A DNA stretch of 49,056 nucleotides from Calidithermus chliarophilus DSM 9957 (GTDB lineage: Bacteria; Deinococcota; Deinococci; Deinococcales; Thermaceae): NCBI RefSeq assembly GCF_000430045.1, contig NZ_KE387023.1:1653316-1702371 (forward strand), read 5' to 3'. The notes under the pieces are model-generated. The model was given only the letters and a program-made list of their open reading frames with translations. It was not told where the DNA came from and did not search any database. The translations under genes were made by a program, and so were the position numbers. This document shows, in pieces, positions 16,984 through 25,184 of the stretch. Each line of letters starts with the position of its first letter. Positions within the stretch are counted from its first letter, which is position 1.

Positions 16984-19611
16984 TCAGATCTCGTCCTTGG
17001 CGAGGTCGTTGAAGCGCACGTGCTGGGCGTGGAATTGCAGGTCCACGGTCCCGGTGGGGCCGTTGCGCTGCTTGCCCACGATGATCTCGGCGATGCCCGC
17101 CTTCTCGGAGTGGGGGTTGTAGTAGTCGTCGCGGTAGATAAACAGCACCAGGTCGGCGTCTTGCTCGATGGAGTTGTGCACGATGATGTTGTTGGCGACG
17201 AAGTTGTGCGGGCCGGGGACCGTGAGGTCGAAGACCTCTTCCTCCCCGGCCGCCTCGACGGACACCACTTTATCCCAGTAAATGTCACCGCCGGCTATGC
17301 GCTCGAGCGCTTGCGACCCCGGGGCCTTCGCCATCCGCAGGGCGCGCTCGCGGCTCAGGTTTTGCTTGAAGAGGGTCGTGCCCGAGTAGGCCGTGCTCAG
17401 GGCCCGGTGCAATTCCCGGTGGGAAAGGCCCGAGACCGCCAGGTCGGTCCGCGCGGGGTGTAGCCACAGCTCGAGCGGGATCACGTCCCGGTTGGTGTTT
17501 TCCGGGCGGGCCTCTAGGTAAGCCTCGACCTGCGCCAGGGCCTGGCGCTTGTAGCTGCCCACAGCCCCGACCTCGCGCGCGAAGCGCAACAGGCTGGAGC
17601 GGCCGCTGACGATGACGTGGAACTGGTCGCGCCCCTTGCCCTTCTGCGGCAGGCGCTTGAGCCGGGAGTTGATCCCCAGGCTCAGCAGCAGGGTTTGCAC
17701 GTCCAGGGCCAACCGCTCGCTGCTGCTGGCGTAGTAGACGGCGGGGTAGGGGGACTTGCCCTGCCGCAGGAGGACGCAACCGTCCGTAGACCACAGGTGC
17801 CGCAGGAAGCGGGCGATCGCGGGGGCGGGCTGGGTGAACACCTGCTCGGGGACCCGCTTCTCGTGAGAACGCAGGCCCCACACCCCCAGCGCCTCGAGCC
17901 ACGCCGCGACCGGGTTGCGCCTGCCCCGTCCCAGCCGTTGCGCCGCGCTCAGGTAGACCTGCAACCACCTGCGCTCGGGCTTGATCCTGGGGACGATGGC
18001 TTCGCCGAACACCGCTCGAGCCAGCTCGGCTACGGTTTGCGCCAGGTCGGGCTCGCGGGTGGTGTACTGCAGGGCATGGCGCGGCAGGGTGCAGCCGTCG
18101 CCGATCAGGTGGCCCAGCAAAGCCAGTTCTTCGTCGCGGAGGCTTTGCTGGCGGGAGGAGGCCAGCTTACGCGGCAGAGCCAGGTAGTCGCCCACGGCCA
18201 GCTCGTCCAGCCGCTTCCAGCCTCGCGCGGTGAGGAACTTGTGGTTGGCCGTCGCACGGATGCGGCGTCCGAGCCGGGTGGTGAGGGCGAACACCGGCTT
18301 CACGCCGGTGGAGAAGGCCCGGCTCACCCGGGCGGGCTCGAGCTTTTGGGTGGTCTCGTCGAGCGCGAGCACCTCGAAACCGCTCTTCCCGACGAGCTCA
18401 CGGATGGGCTGCCTCGAGCCGTCGGCCAACTGCACCAGGGTGTCGCCGGTGAGGCAGCCCGATTCCCTGAGGTCTGAGAGCATGGGGCGTTTGTTGGGGC
18501 GGGCCTCCACCGCGCGCGAGAGCTGCGAGAGGGCGATGACGGGCACCTCGAGCTCGCGCGCGAGGTTCTTCAGCCCGCGCGAGATCTGCGCGATCTCCTG
18601 CTGGCGGTTCTCCCCGGCGTTCTTGCCGTTGTTGGGGCCCGACATGAGCTGGAGGTAGTCGATGACGATGAGCCCGAGCTTCTGCTGCGCCCGCAGGCGG
18701 CGCGAGCGCGAGCGCAGCTCCATGAGCGTCATGTCCGGGGTGTCGTCGATCATGATGGGGGCCTCGGAGATGCGCCCGGCCACGTCGACGAGCCTGGAGA
18801 AGTCCCGGTCGGTGAGCTGCCCCTGCCGCAGGCGGTTCATGTCGATGCGGGCCTCGGAGCACATCATGCGCGTCACGAGCTGCACGGCCGGCATCTCCAG
18901 CGAGAAGATGGCGACGCCGAGCCCCTCGCGCAGCGCGACGTTCTGGGCGATGGTGAGGGCGAAGGCGGTCTTGCCCATCGAGGGGCGCGCGGCGATGATG
19001 TTCAGCGACCCCGGCCCCAAGCCCCCCAGCATCGAGTCCAGCTCGCGGAAGCCGCAGCGGATGCCCTCGGTCTGGCCCTGGTTCTCGTAGAGCATCTGGA
19101 TGTGCTCGAAGGTCTCGTGAACCAGGTCGCGCATGCTCTGGAACTCGGTCTTGCCGCCCTGGAGCGAGACCTCGAGCACCTTGCGCCCGGCGCTGTCGAG
19201 GATGTCCTCGAGGCTGCCCGCCTCCTCGTAGGCCATGCGCATGGCCTCGCCGGCGGCGTTGATCAGCTTGCGCAGCGTCCACTTCTCCGCGACGATGCGG
19301 CCGTAGTAGTCGGCGTAAGCCGCCGTGGGCGTGGTCTCGGAGAGCCCCACGAGGTAGGACAGGCCGCCCACCTCGTCGAGCTCGCCGCGCGTGCGCAGCT
19401 CGTCGGAGAGCGTCACCAGGTCGATGGGCTCGTTGCGGGCGCGCAGGTGTTCCATGGCCAGCCAGATCTTGCGGTGGCCTTCCTTGTAAAACGCCTCCGC
19501 ACTCAAGGAGCCCTCGAGCCGGTCCAGGACTTCGCTGTCGAGCAGCACCGAACCCAGCACGCTGGCTTCGGCCTCGAGGTTGTGGGGAGGGATGCGACCT
19601 TCCATAAGCAC
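16984..19611 (-). CDS. dnaB: Replicative DNA helicase DnaB containing an intein
   Basis: An 875-residue precursor. The exteins (residues 1-385 and 814-875, 447 residues in all) make a normal DnaB: N-terminal domain starting RIPPHNLEAEASVLGS, Walker A ARPSMGKTAFAL, Walker B LGLIVIDYLQLM, and LSQLSRAVEARPNKRPMLSD. The intein interrupts RESG|SIEQDADLV, a classic DnaB insertion site. The GTG start has AGGAG nearby; an ATG two codons later is possible. Splicing is needed for a working hexameric helicase. It is divergent from tRNA-Asn. Confidence 0.96.
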   Translation of the reverse strand: MLMEGRIPPHNLEAEASVLGSVLLDSEVLDRLEGSLSAEAFYKEGHRKIWLAMEHLRARNEPIDLVTLSDELRTRGELDEVGGLSYLVGLSETTPTAAYADYYGRIVAEKWTLRKLINAAGEAMRMAYEEAGSLEDILDSAGRKVLEVSLQGGKTEFQSMRDLVHETFEHIQMLYENQGQTEGIRCGFRELDSMLGGLGPGSLNIIAARPSMGKTAFALTIAQNVALREGLGVAIFSLEMPAVQLVTRMMCSEARIDMNRLRQGQLTDRDFSRLVDVAGRISEAPIMIDDTPDMTLMELRSRSRRLRAQQKLGLIVIDYLQLMSGPNNGKNAGENRQQEIAQISRGLKNLARELEVPVIALSQLSRAVEARPNKRPMLSDLRESGCLTGDTLVQLADGSRQPIRELVGKSGFEVLALDETTQKLEPARVSRAFSTGVKPVFALTTRLGRRIRATANHKFLTARGWKRLDELAVGDYLALPRKLASSRQQSLRDEELALLGHLIGDGCTLPRHALQYTTREPDLAQTVAELARAVFGEAIVPRIKPERRWLQVYLSAAQRLGRGRRNPVAAWLEALGVWGLRSHEKRVPEQVFTQPAPAIARFLRHLWSTDGCVLLRQGKSPYPAVYYASSSERLALDVQTLLLSLGINSRLKRLPQKGKGRDQFHVIVSGRSSLLRFAREVGAVGSYKRQALAQVEAYLEARPENTNRDVIPLELWLHPARTDLAVSGLSHRELHRALSTAYSGTTLFKQNLSRERALRMAKAPGSQALERIAGGDIYWDKVVSVEAAGEEEVFDLTVPGPHNFVANNIIVHNSIEQDADLVLFIYRDDYYNPHSEKAGIAEIIVGKQRNGPTGTVDLQFHAQHVRFNDLAKDEI
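17173..18456 (-). other. DnaB intein (428 aa) with LAGLIDADG-type endonuclease domain
   Basis: The intein runs from Cys386 (CLTGDTLVQLADG, block A) to Asn813 (block G NIIVHN, then extein Ser). Block B is seen as RATANHKFLTARGWKRL (TxxH), the two endonuclease dodecapeptides as LLGHLIGDGC and LRHLWSTDGC, and block F as VFDLTVPGPHNFVAN. All splicing residues look present (Cys1, block B His, penultimate His, terminal Asn, Ser+1). The endonuclease acidic residues in both dodecapeptides look intact, so homing may still be active. Confidence 0.95.
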
Positions 19612-19696
19612 GGCGCTCCTCAGGATGGACCCGGAGCGGAGCCTAGTCTACCGGCTTGACAGGCCTGCTTTGAAGGCCGAAGTGACCCGGGCGTAC

Positions 19697-19725
19697 TTGC
19701 CAAGAAGGAGGCCCTTTGCTATATT
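19697..19725 (+). promoter_or_regulatory. tRNA-Asn promoter
   Basis: TTGCCA (19697-19702), a 17-nt spacer and TATATT (19720-19725) make a near-consensus housekeeping promoter about 38 nt before the mature tRNA 5' end. Confidence 0.75.
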
Positions 19726-19763
19726 GGCTTTCGCTCTGTTGAGCGCGGCTCGACGAGCCACGT

Positions 19764-19839
19764 TCCACGGTAGCTCAGTCGGTAGAGCGGTCGGCTGTTA
19801 ACCGATTGGTCGCAGGTTCGAGTCCTGCCCGTGGAGCCA
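19764..19839 (+). tRNA. tRNA-Asn (anticodon GTT), CCA encoded
   Basis: A full cloverleaf can be drawn: acceptor TCCACGG/CCGTGGA, D stem GCTC/GAGC, anticodon stem GTCGG/CCGAT around CTGTTAA (anticodon GTT), T arm GCAGG-TTCGAGT-CCTGC, discriminator G and encoded CCA. It is flanked by a strong promoter and a terminator. Confidence 0.97.
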
Positions 19840-19845
19840 GATCAG

Positions 19846-19875
19846 CCCGAGGCCAAAGGCCTCGGGTTTGTTTTT
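19846..19875 (+). terminator. Rho-independent terminator of tRNA-Asn
   Basis: CCCGAGGCC-AAA-GGCCTCGGG is a perfect 9-bp stem with a 3-nt loop, followed by TTTGTTTTT. The T-tract touches the left end of MITE copy 1. Confidence 0.95.
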
Positions 19876-19876
19876 A

Positions 19877-20002
19877 TACCGGATTCAAAAAGATAATCAT
19901 CCAAACCAAAGACCCCCAGAGGCTATCTTTTTGAATCCTAGAGTACTCCCTTCGGTCGGGTTAGTTCGCCGCCGTTCGGCGCCGAACTAACCGAATCTGG
20001 TA
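19877..20002. mobile_element. MITE-like element, copy 1 (126 bp)
   Basis: The ends TACCGGATTC and GAATCTGGTA are inverted repeats with one mismatch, and TTA stands on both sides (19874-19876 and 20003-20005) as a likely target duplication. Inside are two hairpins: GGATTCAAAAAGATA/TATCTTTTTGAATCC and CGGTTAGTTCG/CGAACTAACCG type. A second, longer copy lies at 37020-37190 with the same ends and the same TTA flanks. There is no coding capacity. Confidence 0.85.
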
Positions 20003-20073
20003 TTACGATTGCTCTTCGCCCGGCGCCGGGTCGGGGCTCGACGCGGCGCGCTGATCCGAGGCGGGAGGCGACG

Positions 20074-20101
20074 AAAAAAGCCCCCGGAAGGGGGCTTTTT
20101 C
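20074..20101 (-). terminator. Terminator after carD (bidirectional)
   Basis: AAAAAAGCCCCC-GGAA-GGGGGCTTTTT gives a strong stem with T-runs on both strands. On the minus strand it lies directly after the carD stop codon at 20118. Confidence 0.93.
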
Positions 20102-20117
20102 ACGGATCGGGAAAGGG

Positions 20118-20612
20118 TCAGTTCAGCTCCTCGCCCCAGGCGTCCTCGAAGAGGGCGCGGGCCTTGTCGAGGCTGATCTCCATGACCTGGGCGATCTCCT
20201 CGGCCAGCAGGTGCATGGCGCGGCGGAAGGCCTGGCGGTCGAGGTCGGGGAGGCCCTTCTCGAGGTCCCAGGCGCGGAGCTGGCCCGCGAGGGTGGCGAT
20301 GCGGTGGGGGTCGCCCTCGGCCAGGATCTCGGTGGTCTTGCGGTGGCGGGCGGCCCACTGGCGGGGCAGGGGCAGGCGGCCTTCGCGCAGGAGGTGGAGG
20401 ATCTGCGGGATTTCGTCGGGGCCCAGCGCCGGGCGCATTCGGGTGGTCTGCGGAGCTTCTACGGGCACATAGGCTTTAGAGCGGGTGCCGGGGAAGTCCA
20501 CCTGGTAGTAGTCGCGTTCGTTGCCCGAAACGGTCCGCTGCGCGATCCCCGATACCACACCTACGCCATAAGGCGGCAGAACAACCTTATCCCCAGGACG
20601 ATATTCTTTCAC
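20118..20612 (-). CDS. carD: CarD family transcriptional regulator
   Basis: A 164-residue protein starting at GTG with AAGGAG upstream. The N-terminal RNA-polymerase-interacting (Tudor-like, CarD/TRCF) domain is seen as MKEYRPGDKVVLPPYGVGVV and the following YYQVDFPGTRSKAYVPVEAP. The helical DNA-binding C-terminal domain begins near residue 70 and includes PLPRQWAARHRKTTEILAEG. CarD binds RNAP beta and stabilises open complexes, in particular at rRNA and other housekeeping promoters. Length is typical. Confidence 0.95.
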   Translation of the reverse strand: MKEYRPGDKVVLPPYGVGVVSGIAQRTVSGNERDYYQVDFPGTRSKAYVPVEAPQTTRMRPALGPDEIPQILHLLREGRLPLPRQWAARHRKTTEILAEGDPHRIATLAGQLRAWDLEKGLPDLDRQAFRRAMHLLAEEIAQVMEISLDKARALFEDAWGEELN

Positions 20613-21186
20613 CGACGACTCCTTTCGCGAGCACCTAGAGCTGTTCAGGTGCGAGGTTGTGCTTCACCGTGATACCCACGCTACAGGCCGTTCCCCCAAA
20701 AAACAGGCGCGGGCAAGATGACCGGCCCGCACCGAAAGGACTGGGTTGTAAAGCGCGATCGGGGAAACTGGGGTGCTGCGGAGCAGCGACAGCTTGGCGA
20801 TGACGGATTTGGGTAGAAAAACTGCCTGTAGGGTGGCCTCGAGCGTTGTCTCACGGTTGTAGGCAAGTCGAGACACCACGGTCACGCCCATAAATATACC
20901 ATGACAACCCCCCCTTTGTATGAGAACCCGGCTCCGGCACCCGGCGAAATGGGGCAAGAAATATGTTCAGAACGGATTTTCGTAGCGATTGTCCGTGACG
21001 GAGGAAGAGGGGTAAAACTGAGAATCTGTAATTTAGAAAGCAATTGTTTGGAAAAGTCACTTTCCCCTAGAAAGGGACAAAAATCCTCCCGAAACCAGGC
21101 GATCCGGCCGGCATCTTGTGGGCTCGAGCCGGGGCTGGATGGGGAGCTAGACCGTCGGGGCAAAGCCCCGCCGTGGGCCAATGACC
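20613..21186. other. Intergenic region without a supported gene
   Basis: The carD 5' region and about 400 further bases hold no gene I can support. The part from 20930 to 21080 is AT-rich compared with the neighbourhood. A GGGGC-AAA-GCCCC hairpin lies near 21160. A 74-codon minus-strand frame (20887 to 20664) has TATATT 7 nt before a GTG but no recognised product and unusual composition, so it is left out of the gene list. Confidence 0.4.
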
Positions 21187-21214
21187 TTGCGAGCGGGCCT
21201 CGAGCCGCTATATT
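21187..21214 (+). promoter_or_regulatory. Leaderless promoter of the DUF2227 gene
   Basis: TTGCGA (21187-21192), 16 nt, and TATATT (21209-21214), followed by only 7 nt to the GTG start at 21222. This spacing implies a leaderless mRNA. Confidence 0.65.
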
Positions 21215-21221
21215 AGGGCTC

Positions 21222-21734
21222 GTGCCATCGGGTCGGGTTCACGAAGCGATTAACCTCAGCGTTTTAGGGCTGGGCAGCGCCGCCTACCTGGCGATGAAGA
21301 AGTCCGTGGGCGTCGAAGACCCCGTGGCCCTGGCCTTCGCGGCGAGCTACTGCATAGGAACCTTTCTCATCACCCCAGACCTGGACCTGGCCGAGCAGGG
21401 CGTGCGGGCCAAGGGCCGCTGGGGCCTGCTGGGGTGGCTGTGGGTCCCTTACGGGCTCATGTTCTCCCACCGGGGCCTCTCCCACACCTGGCTGGTGGGC
21501 CCCGTGACGCGCCTGGCATACCTCGCGCTGCTGGGCGCCGCGCTGTTCTGGGCAGGCGACGGCCTGCTGCGCTACCTGGGCGTCTCGCTCAACCTGCAAG
21601 GCCGCATCGCCGTCCCCCCCCAGGAAATCCTCTGGGCTTCGGCGATCGGGTACTACGTCTCGCAGTGGCTCCACCTCGTCGCCGACGGCATGTGGCCCGA
21701 CTTCCCGCGCCGCCCCCGCCGCCTGCGCCGCTAG
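21222..21734 (+). CDS. DUF2227 putative metal-binding membrane protein
   Basis: A 170-residue protein. The GTG start is set by the leaderless promoter; the frame is open further upstream but has no features there. It starts PSGRVHEAINLSVLG and has YCIGTFLITPDLDLAEQ with the PDLD motif, then SHRGLSHTWLVGP (a His-rich possible metal site), and late SQWLHLVADGMW. Several hydrophobic helices suggest a membrane protein. This pattern fits DUF2227 (YdjM-like metal-dependent hydrolase relatives). The role is unknown. Confidence 0.75.
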   Translation: MPSGRVHEAINLSVLGLGSAAYLAMKKSVGVEDPVALAFAASYCIGTFLITPDLDLAEQGVRAKGRWGLLGWLWVPYGLMFSHRGLSHTWLVGPVTRLAYLALLGAALFWAGDGLLRYLGVSLNLQGRIAVPPQEILWASAIGYYVSQWLHLVADGMWPDFPRRPRRLRR

Positions 21735-21735
21735 G

Positions 21736-21915
21736 AAGCTTCTAGCTGTCAGCCGTCAGCGGTAGGCTCGTGGCCTGTGGCGCTCGAGGTCTAGGGTCGA
21801 GAGTCTAGGGTCTAGGGCTAAGGCGTACGACGTACGACGCAGGACGTACGACGCTGGGCGCAGGACGTACGACCCGCGCCCGGCTATCAGCTATCGGCTA
21901 TCGACCATCGACTAC
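21736..21915 (+). repeat. Mosaic intergenic repeat, copy C
   Basis: The modules in order are AGCTGTCAGCCGTCAGCGGTA, tandem GTACGACGC/GGACGTACGAC words, GTACGACCCGCGCCCGGC (21867-21884) and GGCTATC words ending with CTATCGACCATC (21898-21909). The CCCTCCCC and CTTGCTAAG modules are missing. It lies directly upstream of the DUF985 start codon, so its end may serve as that gene's 5' region. Confidence 0.75.
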
Positions 21916-21924
21916 AATCGCGGA

Positions 21925-22404
21925 GTGCGACCTTCCGCCGAGTACTGGATCAAGCGCCTCGGACTCCAGCCCCACCCCGAAGGGGGCTACTACACCGAGA
22001 CCTACCGTGCCGCCCAGACCCTGCCCGACGGCCGCCCGGTGGCGACGGAGATCTATTTCCTGCTCGAGCACGACAACTTCTCGGCCCTGCACCGGCTGAA
22101 CTCCGACGAGACGTGGCACTTCTACACGGGCGACGGCCTGACGGTGCACCTCATCGAGCCCGGGGGGGCGTACCGCACCCTGAACCTGGGCCCCGACCCC
22201 ACACAGGGCCAGACCTTTCAGGGGGTGGTCCCGGCGGGCTGCTGGTTCGGCGCGACGGTGGATGCACCGGGGGGCTACGCCCTGGTGGGCTGTACGGTGG
22301 CCCCGGCCTTCGACTTCGCCGACTTCGAGCTGGCCGAGCGCGAGGCCCTGAGCCGGCTCTACCCCCAGCACCGCGCCCTCATCGAGCGCCTGACTCGAGG
22401 TTGA
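21925..22404 (+). CDS. DUF985 cupin domain protein
   Basis: A 159-residue protein starting at GTG (RPSAEYWIKRLGLQPHPEGG). The family blocks are HPEGGYYTETYR, TEIYFLLEHDNFSALHRL, SDETWHFYTGDGLTVHLI, VPAGCWFGATVD and CTVAPAFDFADFELA. This is the DUF985/Cupin_5 family, a small beta-barrel protein of unknown catalytic role. The gene is followed after 3 nt by an MFS transporter on the same strand. Confidence 0.9.
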   Translation: MRPSAEYWIKRLGLQPHPEGGYYTETYRAAQTLPDGRPVATEIYFLLEHDNFSALHRLNSDETWHFYTGDGLTVHLIEPGGAYRTLNLGPDPTQGQTFQGVVPAGCWFGATVDAPGGYALVGCTVAPAFDFADFELAEREALSRLYPQHRALIERLTRG

Positions 22405-22407
22405 GCC

Positions 22408-23553
22408 GTGGCGACCCGCTCCCTCCCCACGACGCGCCTGGCGGTCACGACGGTGTTCTTCGTGTGCGGGCTGGTCACGGCCGCGTGGGTGGCCCGCATC
22501 CCGGCGATCAAGGAGGGCCTCGAGCTGAGCGCGGGCACGCTGGGCCTGGCGCTCACCGGGATGCCCATCGGGCTGGTGCTGGCGATGCCCGTGACGGGCT
22601 GGACCATCGCCCGGGCGGGCAGCCGCAGCGTGGTGATCTGGTCCTCCTTCGCCTTCAGCCTGATCCTGCCCCTGCTGGGCCTCGTGCCCAGCGCCTTGTG
22701 GCTGTGGCTCGTCCTGCTGGCCTTCGGCTTCGCCAGCGCGGCCATGGACATCTCGATGAACGCGCAGGCGGTGGAGGTGGAGAGGGCCTACAAGCGGCCC
22801 ATCATGTCCAACTTCCACGCCTTCTTCAGCCTGGGGGGGCTGGTAGGGGCCGTCCTGGGGGGCTGGGCAGCGGGCGTGGGGATGGGGCCGCTGGCCTTCT
22901 TCCTGCTGAGCGCGCTTGGCTCGAGCCTGCTCCTGCTGTGGGCCATGCGCCACCTGCTGGCGGCGACGCTCGAGGCGGGCGCCCCCGGCTTCGCCGTCCC
23001 CCGCAACGCCGTGCTGCTGGGGCTGGGGGTGATCATCTTCTGCACCGGGCTGGGGGAGGGGGCCATGGCCGACTGGAGCGCGGTCTACCTGCGCGAGGCC
23101 ATCGGGACCAGCGAGGCGCTGGCCGCCTGGGGCTACGGGGCCTTCTCGCTGGCGATGGTGCTGGGCCGCCTCAGCGGCGACTGGCTCACCCACCGCGTGG
23201 GCCCGGTGCGGCTGGCCCGGGTGGGCGGCCTGCTGGCGGCGGCGGGGCTGGGCGGGGCACTGTTGGCCCAGGGCCCGGTTCCCGTGCTGCTGGGCTTCGT
23301 GCTGGTGGGGCTGGGCTACTGCACGCTGTTCCCGCTGGTGTTCAGCGCGGCGGGCCGGGTGGAGGGGGTACACCCCGGCGTGGCCCTGGCCTCGGTAGCG
23401 ACCCTGGGCTACCTCGGCTTCCTGGCCGGGCCGCCCCTCATCGGCTGGATCGCCCAGATCAGCTCGCTGCGCTTCTCCTTCGCGGTGGTGGCGGTGCTGG
23501 CGCTGTGCATCACCGCGCTGGCCGGGCTGCTGGGGCGCTCGAGGGCTTCGTAG
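22408..23553 (+). CDS. MFS transporter (YbjJ/FucP-like)
   Basis: A 381-residue, GTG-initiated membrane protein with about 12 hydrophobic segments. The first helices contain VCGLVTAAWVARIPAIKEGL, typical of the YbjJ-type MFS branch, and a later AMDISMNAQAVEVERAYKRP loop fits the same group. The substrate cannot be told. It follows the DUF985 gene by 3 nt, so they probably form an operon. Its last 44 nt overlap the convergent M23 gene. Confidence 0.85.
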   Translation: MATRSLPTTRLAVTTVFFVCGLVTAAWVARIPAIKEGLELSAGTLGLALTGMPIGLVLAMPVTGWTIARAGSRSVVIWSSFAFSLILPLLGLVPSALWLWLVLLAFGFASAAMDISMNAQAVEVERAYKRPIMSNFHAFFSLGGLVGAVLGGWAAGVGMGPLAFFLLSALGSSLLLLWAMRHLLAATLEAGAPGFAVPRNAVLLGLGVIIFCTGLGEGAMADWSAVYLREAIGTSEALAAWGYGAFSLAMVLGRLSGDWLTHRVGPVRLARVGGLLAAAGLGGALLAQGPVPVLLGFVLVGLGYCTLFPLVFSAAGRVEGVHPGVALASVATLGYLGFLAGPPLIGWIAQISSLRFSFAVVAVLALCITALAGLLGRSRAS

Positions 23554-24187
23554 CGGGCTTCGCGCCCCCCGCCTTGCCCAGCGTCTTCCAGTCGCGGTCG
23601 CGCAGCAGCACCAGCGGGTTGATCACCCGCTCGTCGCCGCTCCACCAGCTCCCGTAGACGCCGAAGTGCAGGTGGGGCGGGGTGGTGCGGGCGTTGCCGG
23701 TGTTGCCCACGTAGCCCAGCACCGTGCTGGTCGTGACCTCGTCGCCCTCCTCGAGGCCCTTGGCGTAGGCGTCGAGGTGGGCGTAGTAGTAGCGCCGCCC
23801 GCCCGGCCCCAGCACGTAGACGTAGTTGCCCCCGAGCTGCCCGTAGCCCATCCGCACCACCACGCCCTCGGTGGCCGAATAGACCGGGGTGCCCCTGGGG
23901 GCGAAGATGTCCTGCCCCTCGTGCTGGCGCCCGCCCGAGCGGGGCGCCCCGAAGGTGTCGGCCACCTGGCGCACCCGCACCCCACGCACCGGCATCAGGA
24001 TCTCCTCGTCGGGCGGCAGGCTGTACATGCGGGCATAGCCCGTGAAGGGCTCCCACAGCGGGGGCTGGGGCTCCTCCTGGGCTTCGGGGATGGTGGGCGC
24101 GGGGGCCTGCGGGGGTTCGGCCGAGGACTCCTCGAGCAGCACGCACGAGGACAGCAGAAAGCACAGGCTGAGCAACAACGGGCGCAT
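23510..24187 (-). CDS. M23 family metallopeptidase lipoprotein
   Basis: A 225-residue protein. The start MRPLLLSLCFLLSSC is chosen because it gives a lipoprotein signal with the lipobox LSSC (Cys15); the frame is open upstream without features. A Pro-rich linker leads to the LytM/M23 domain with GRQHEGQDIFAP (zinc HxxxD) and PPHLHFGVYGSW (HxH). Such enzymes cut peptidoglycan cross-bridges or activate amidases. It would be anchored to the envelope. It overlaps the end of the MFS gene by 44 nt on the opposite strand. Confidence 0.9.
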   Translation of the reverse strand: MRPLLLSLCFLLSSCVLLEESSAEPPQAPAPTIPEAQEEPQPPLWEPFTGYARMYSLPPDEEILMPVRGVRVRQVADTFGAPRSGGRQHEGQDIFAPRGTPVYSATEGVVVRMGYGQLGGNYVYVLGPGGRRYYYAHLDAYAKGLEEGDEVTTSTVLGYVGNTGNARTTPPHLHFGVYGSWWSGDERVINPLVLLRDRDWKTLGKAGGAKPATKPSSAPAARPAR

Positions 24188-24299
24188 TATCCTACGAGGG
24201 TAGCGTTTTCCGGGCGAGAATAGTGAAGCCCAGAGGGCGTTGGGGCACAATGCCTGGGCCTCCCACCCTCCGGGGCCCACCCGGCTTATGCTGGGGCCG

Positions 24300-25178
24300 A
24301 TGCGTCCCGCCGCGTGGGTCTTGGTGCTGGGCCTGACCGCGACGGCCCTGGGCCTGGCGCAGACCGCCCCGCCGGGCGACGTGCGCGAGGAAGCCGTCAC
24401 CTACCTGAGCGACGGGCTGCGGGTCAAGGCCCGGGTGTTCTGGCCCGCCGGGGAAGGCCCCCGCCCGGCGGTGCTGTTCAACCACGGCGGGGTCAGCGGG
24501 CTCTCCGAGGGCACCCTGGACCGCTGCCGCGAGCTGGCGCAGGCCGGTTACGTGGTCTTCGCCAGCAGCTACCGGGGCGAGGACGGGTCGGAGGGGGTGG
24601 TCGAGGTCGCCAAGGGCGAGGTCAACGACGTGCTGGCGGGCCTCGAGTGGCTCCGCAAACACCCCCGCGTCGACCCCGGGCGCATCGGCGCCGTGGGCAC
24701 CAGCCACGGGGCGCTGGTGAGCCTTCTGGCGGCCTCCCGCACGGACCGCATCAAGGCCCTGGTTTTCGCCTACGGCGTGGCCGACATCTACGCCTGGTAC
24801 GCCTACCTGCGGCGCACCGGCCAGCTCGGCAACGACGCGCTCACCCGCCGCACCTACGGCGACGGCCCGCAGTCCCGGCCCGAGAGCTTCCGCATCCGGC
24901 ACGGGCTGGGCGCGGTCGCGAAGCTCCCCCCTTCGATGCCGGTGCTCATCCTGCAAGGGGCCAAGGACACGGTGGTGCCCCTCGAGCAGGCCCAGGCGCT
25001 CGCCAAGGCCCTCGAGGCCCGCCAGCAGCCTTACCGGCTCCTGGTCTACCCCAACAGCGCCCACGGCTTCTTAATCAACCGCAAGACCCTGCGCAAGCAG
25101 GGCGAGGGGTCGGCGGCCTACCGGGAGTCGTTACAGGCGTGGGACGCGCTGTTGGGGTTCCTGCGGGAGAATCTTTGA
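24300..25178 (+). CDS. Secreted alpha/beta hydrolase (dienelactone hydrolase/S9-like)
   Basis: A 292-residue protein. The start MRPAAWVLVLGL is chosen since it gives a signal peptide (about residues 1-20, ending LGLAQ). The hydrolase core has FNHGGVSGLSEGT (oxyanion HGG), the nucleophile elbow GAVGTSHGALVS (Ser), and the late LILQGAKDTVVPL (Asp) and PNSAHGFLIN (His). This is the prolyl oligopeptidase/dienelactone hydrolase branch. It is probably exported; the substrate is unknown. It is divergent from the M23 gene. Confidence 0.82.
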   Translation: MRPAAWVLVLGLTATALGLAQTAPPGDVREEAVTYLSDGLRVKARVFWPAGEGPRPAVLFNHGGVSGLSEGTLDRCRELAQAGYVVFASSYRGEDGSEGVVEVAKGEVNDVLAGLEWLRKHPRVDPGRIGAVGTSHGALVSLLAASRTDRIKALVFAYGVADIYAWYAYLRRTGQLGNDALTRRTYGDGPQSRPESFRIRHGLGAVAKLPPSMPVLILQGAKDTVVPLEQAQALAKALEARQQPYRLLVYPNSAHGFLINRKTLRKQGEGSAAYRESLQAWDALLGFLRENL

Positions 25179-25184
25179 GGTTGC

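Noticed and set aside
20664-20887. Possible 74-codon leaderless gene upstream of carD on the minus strand
   Set aside because: TATATT lies 7 nt before a GTG, but the product shows no family or clear codon pattern; the box may instead be the carD promoter.
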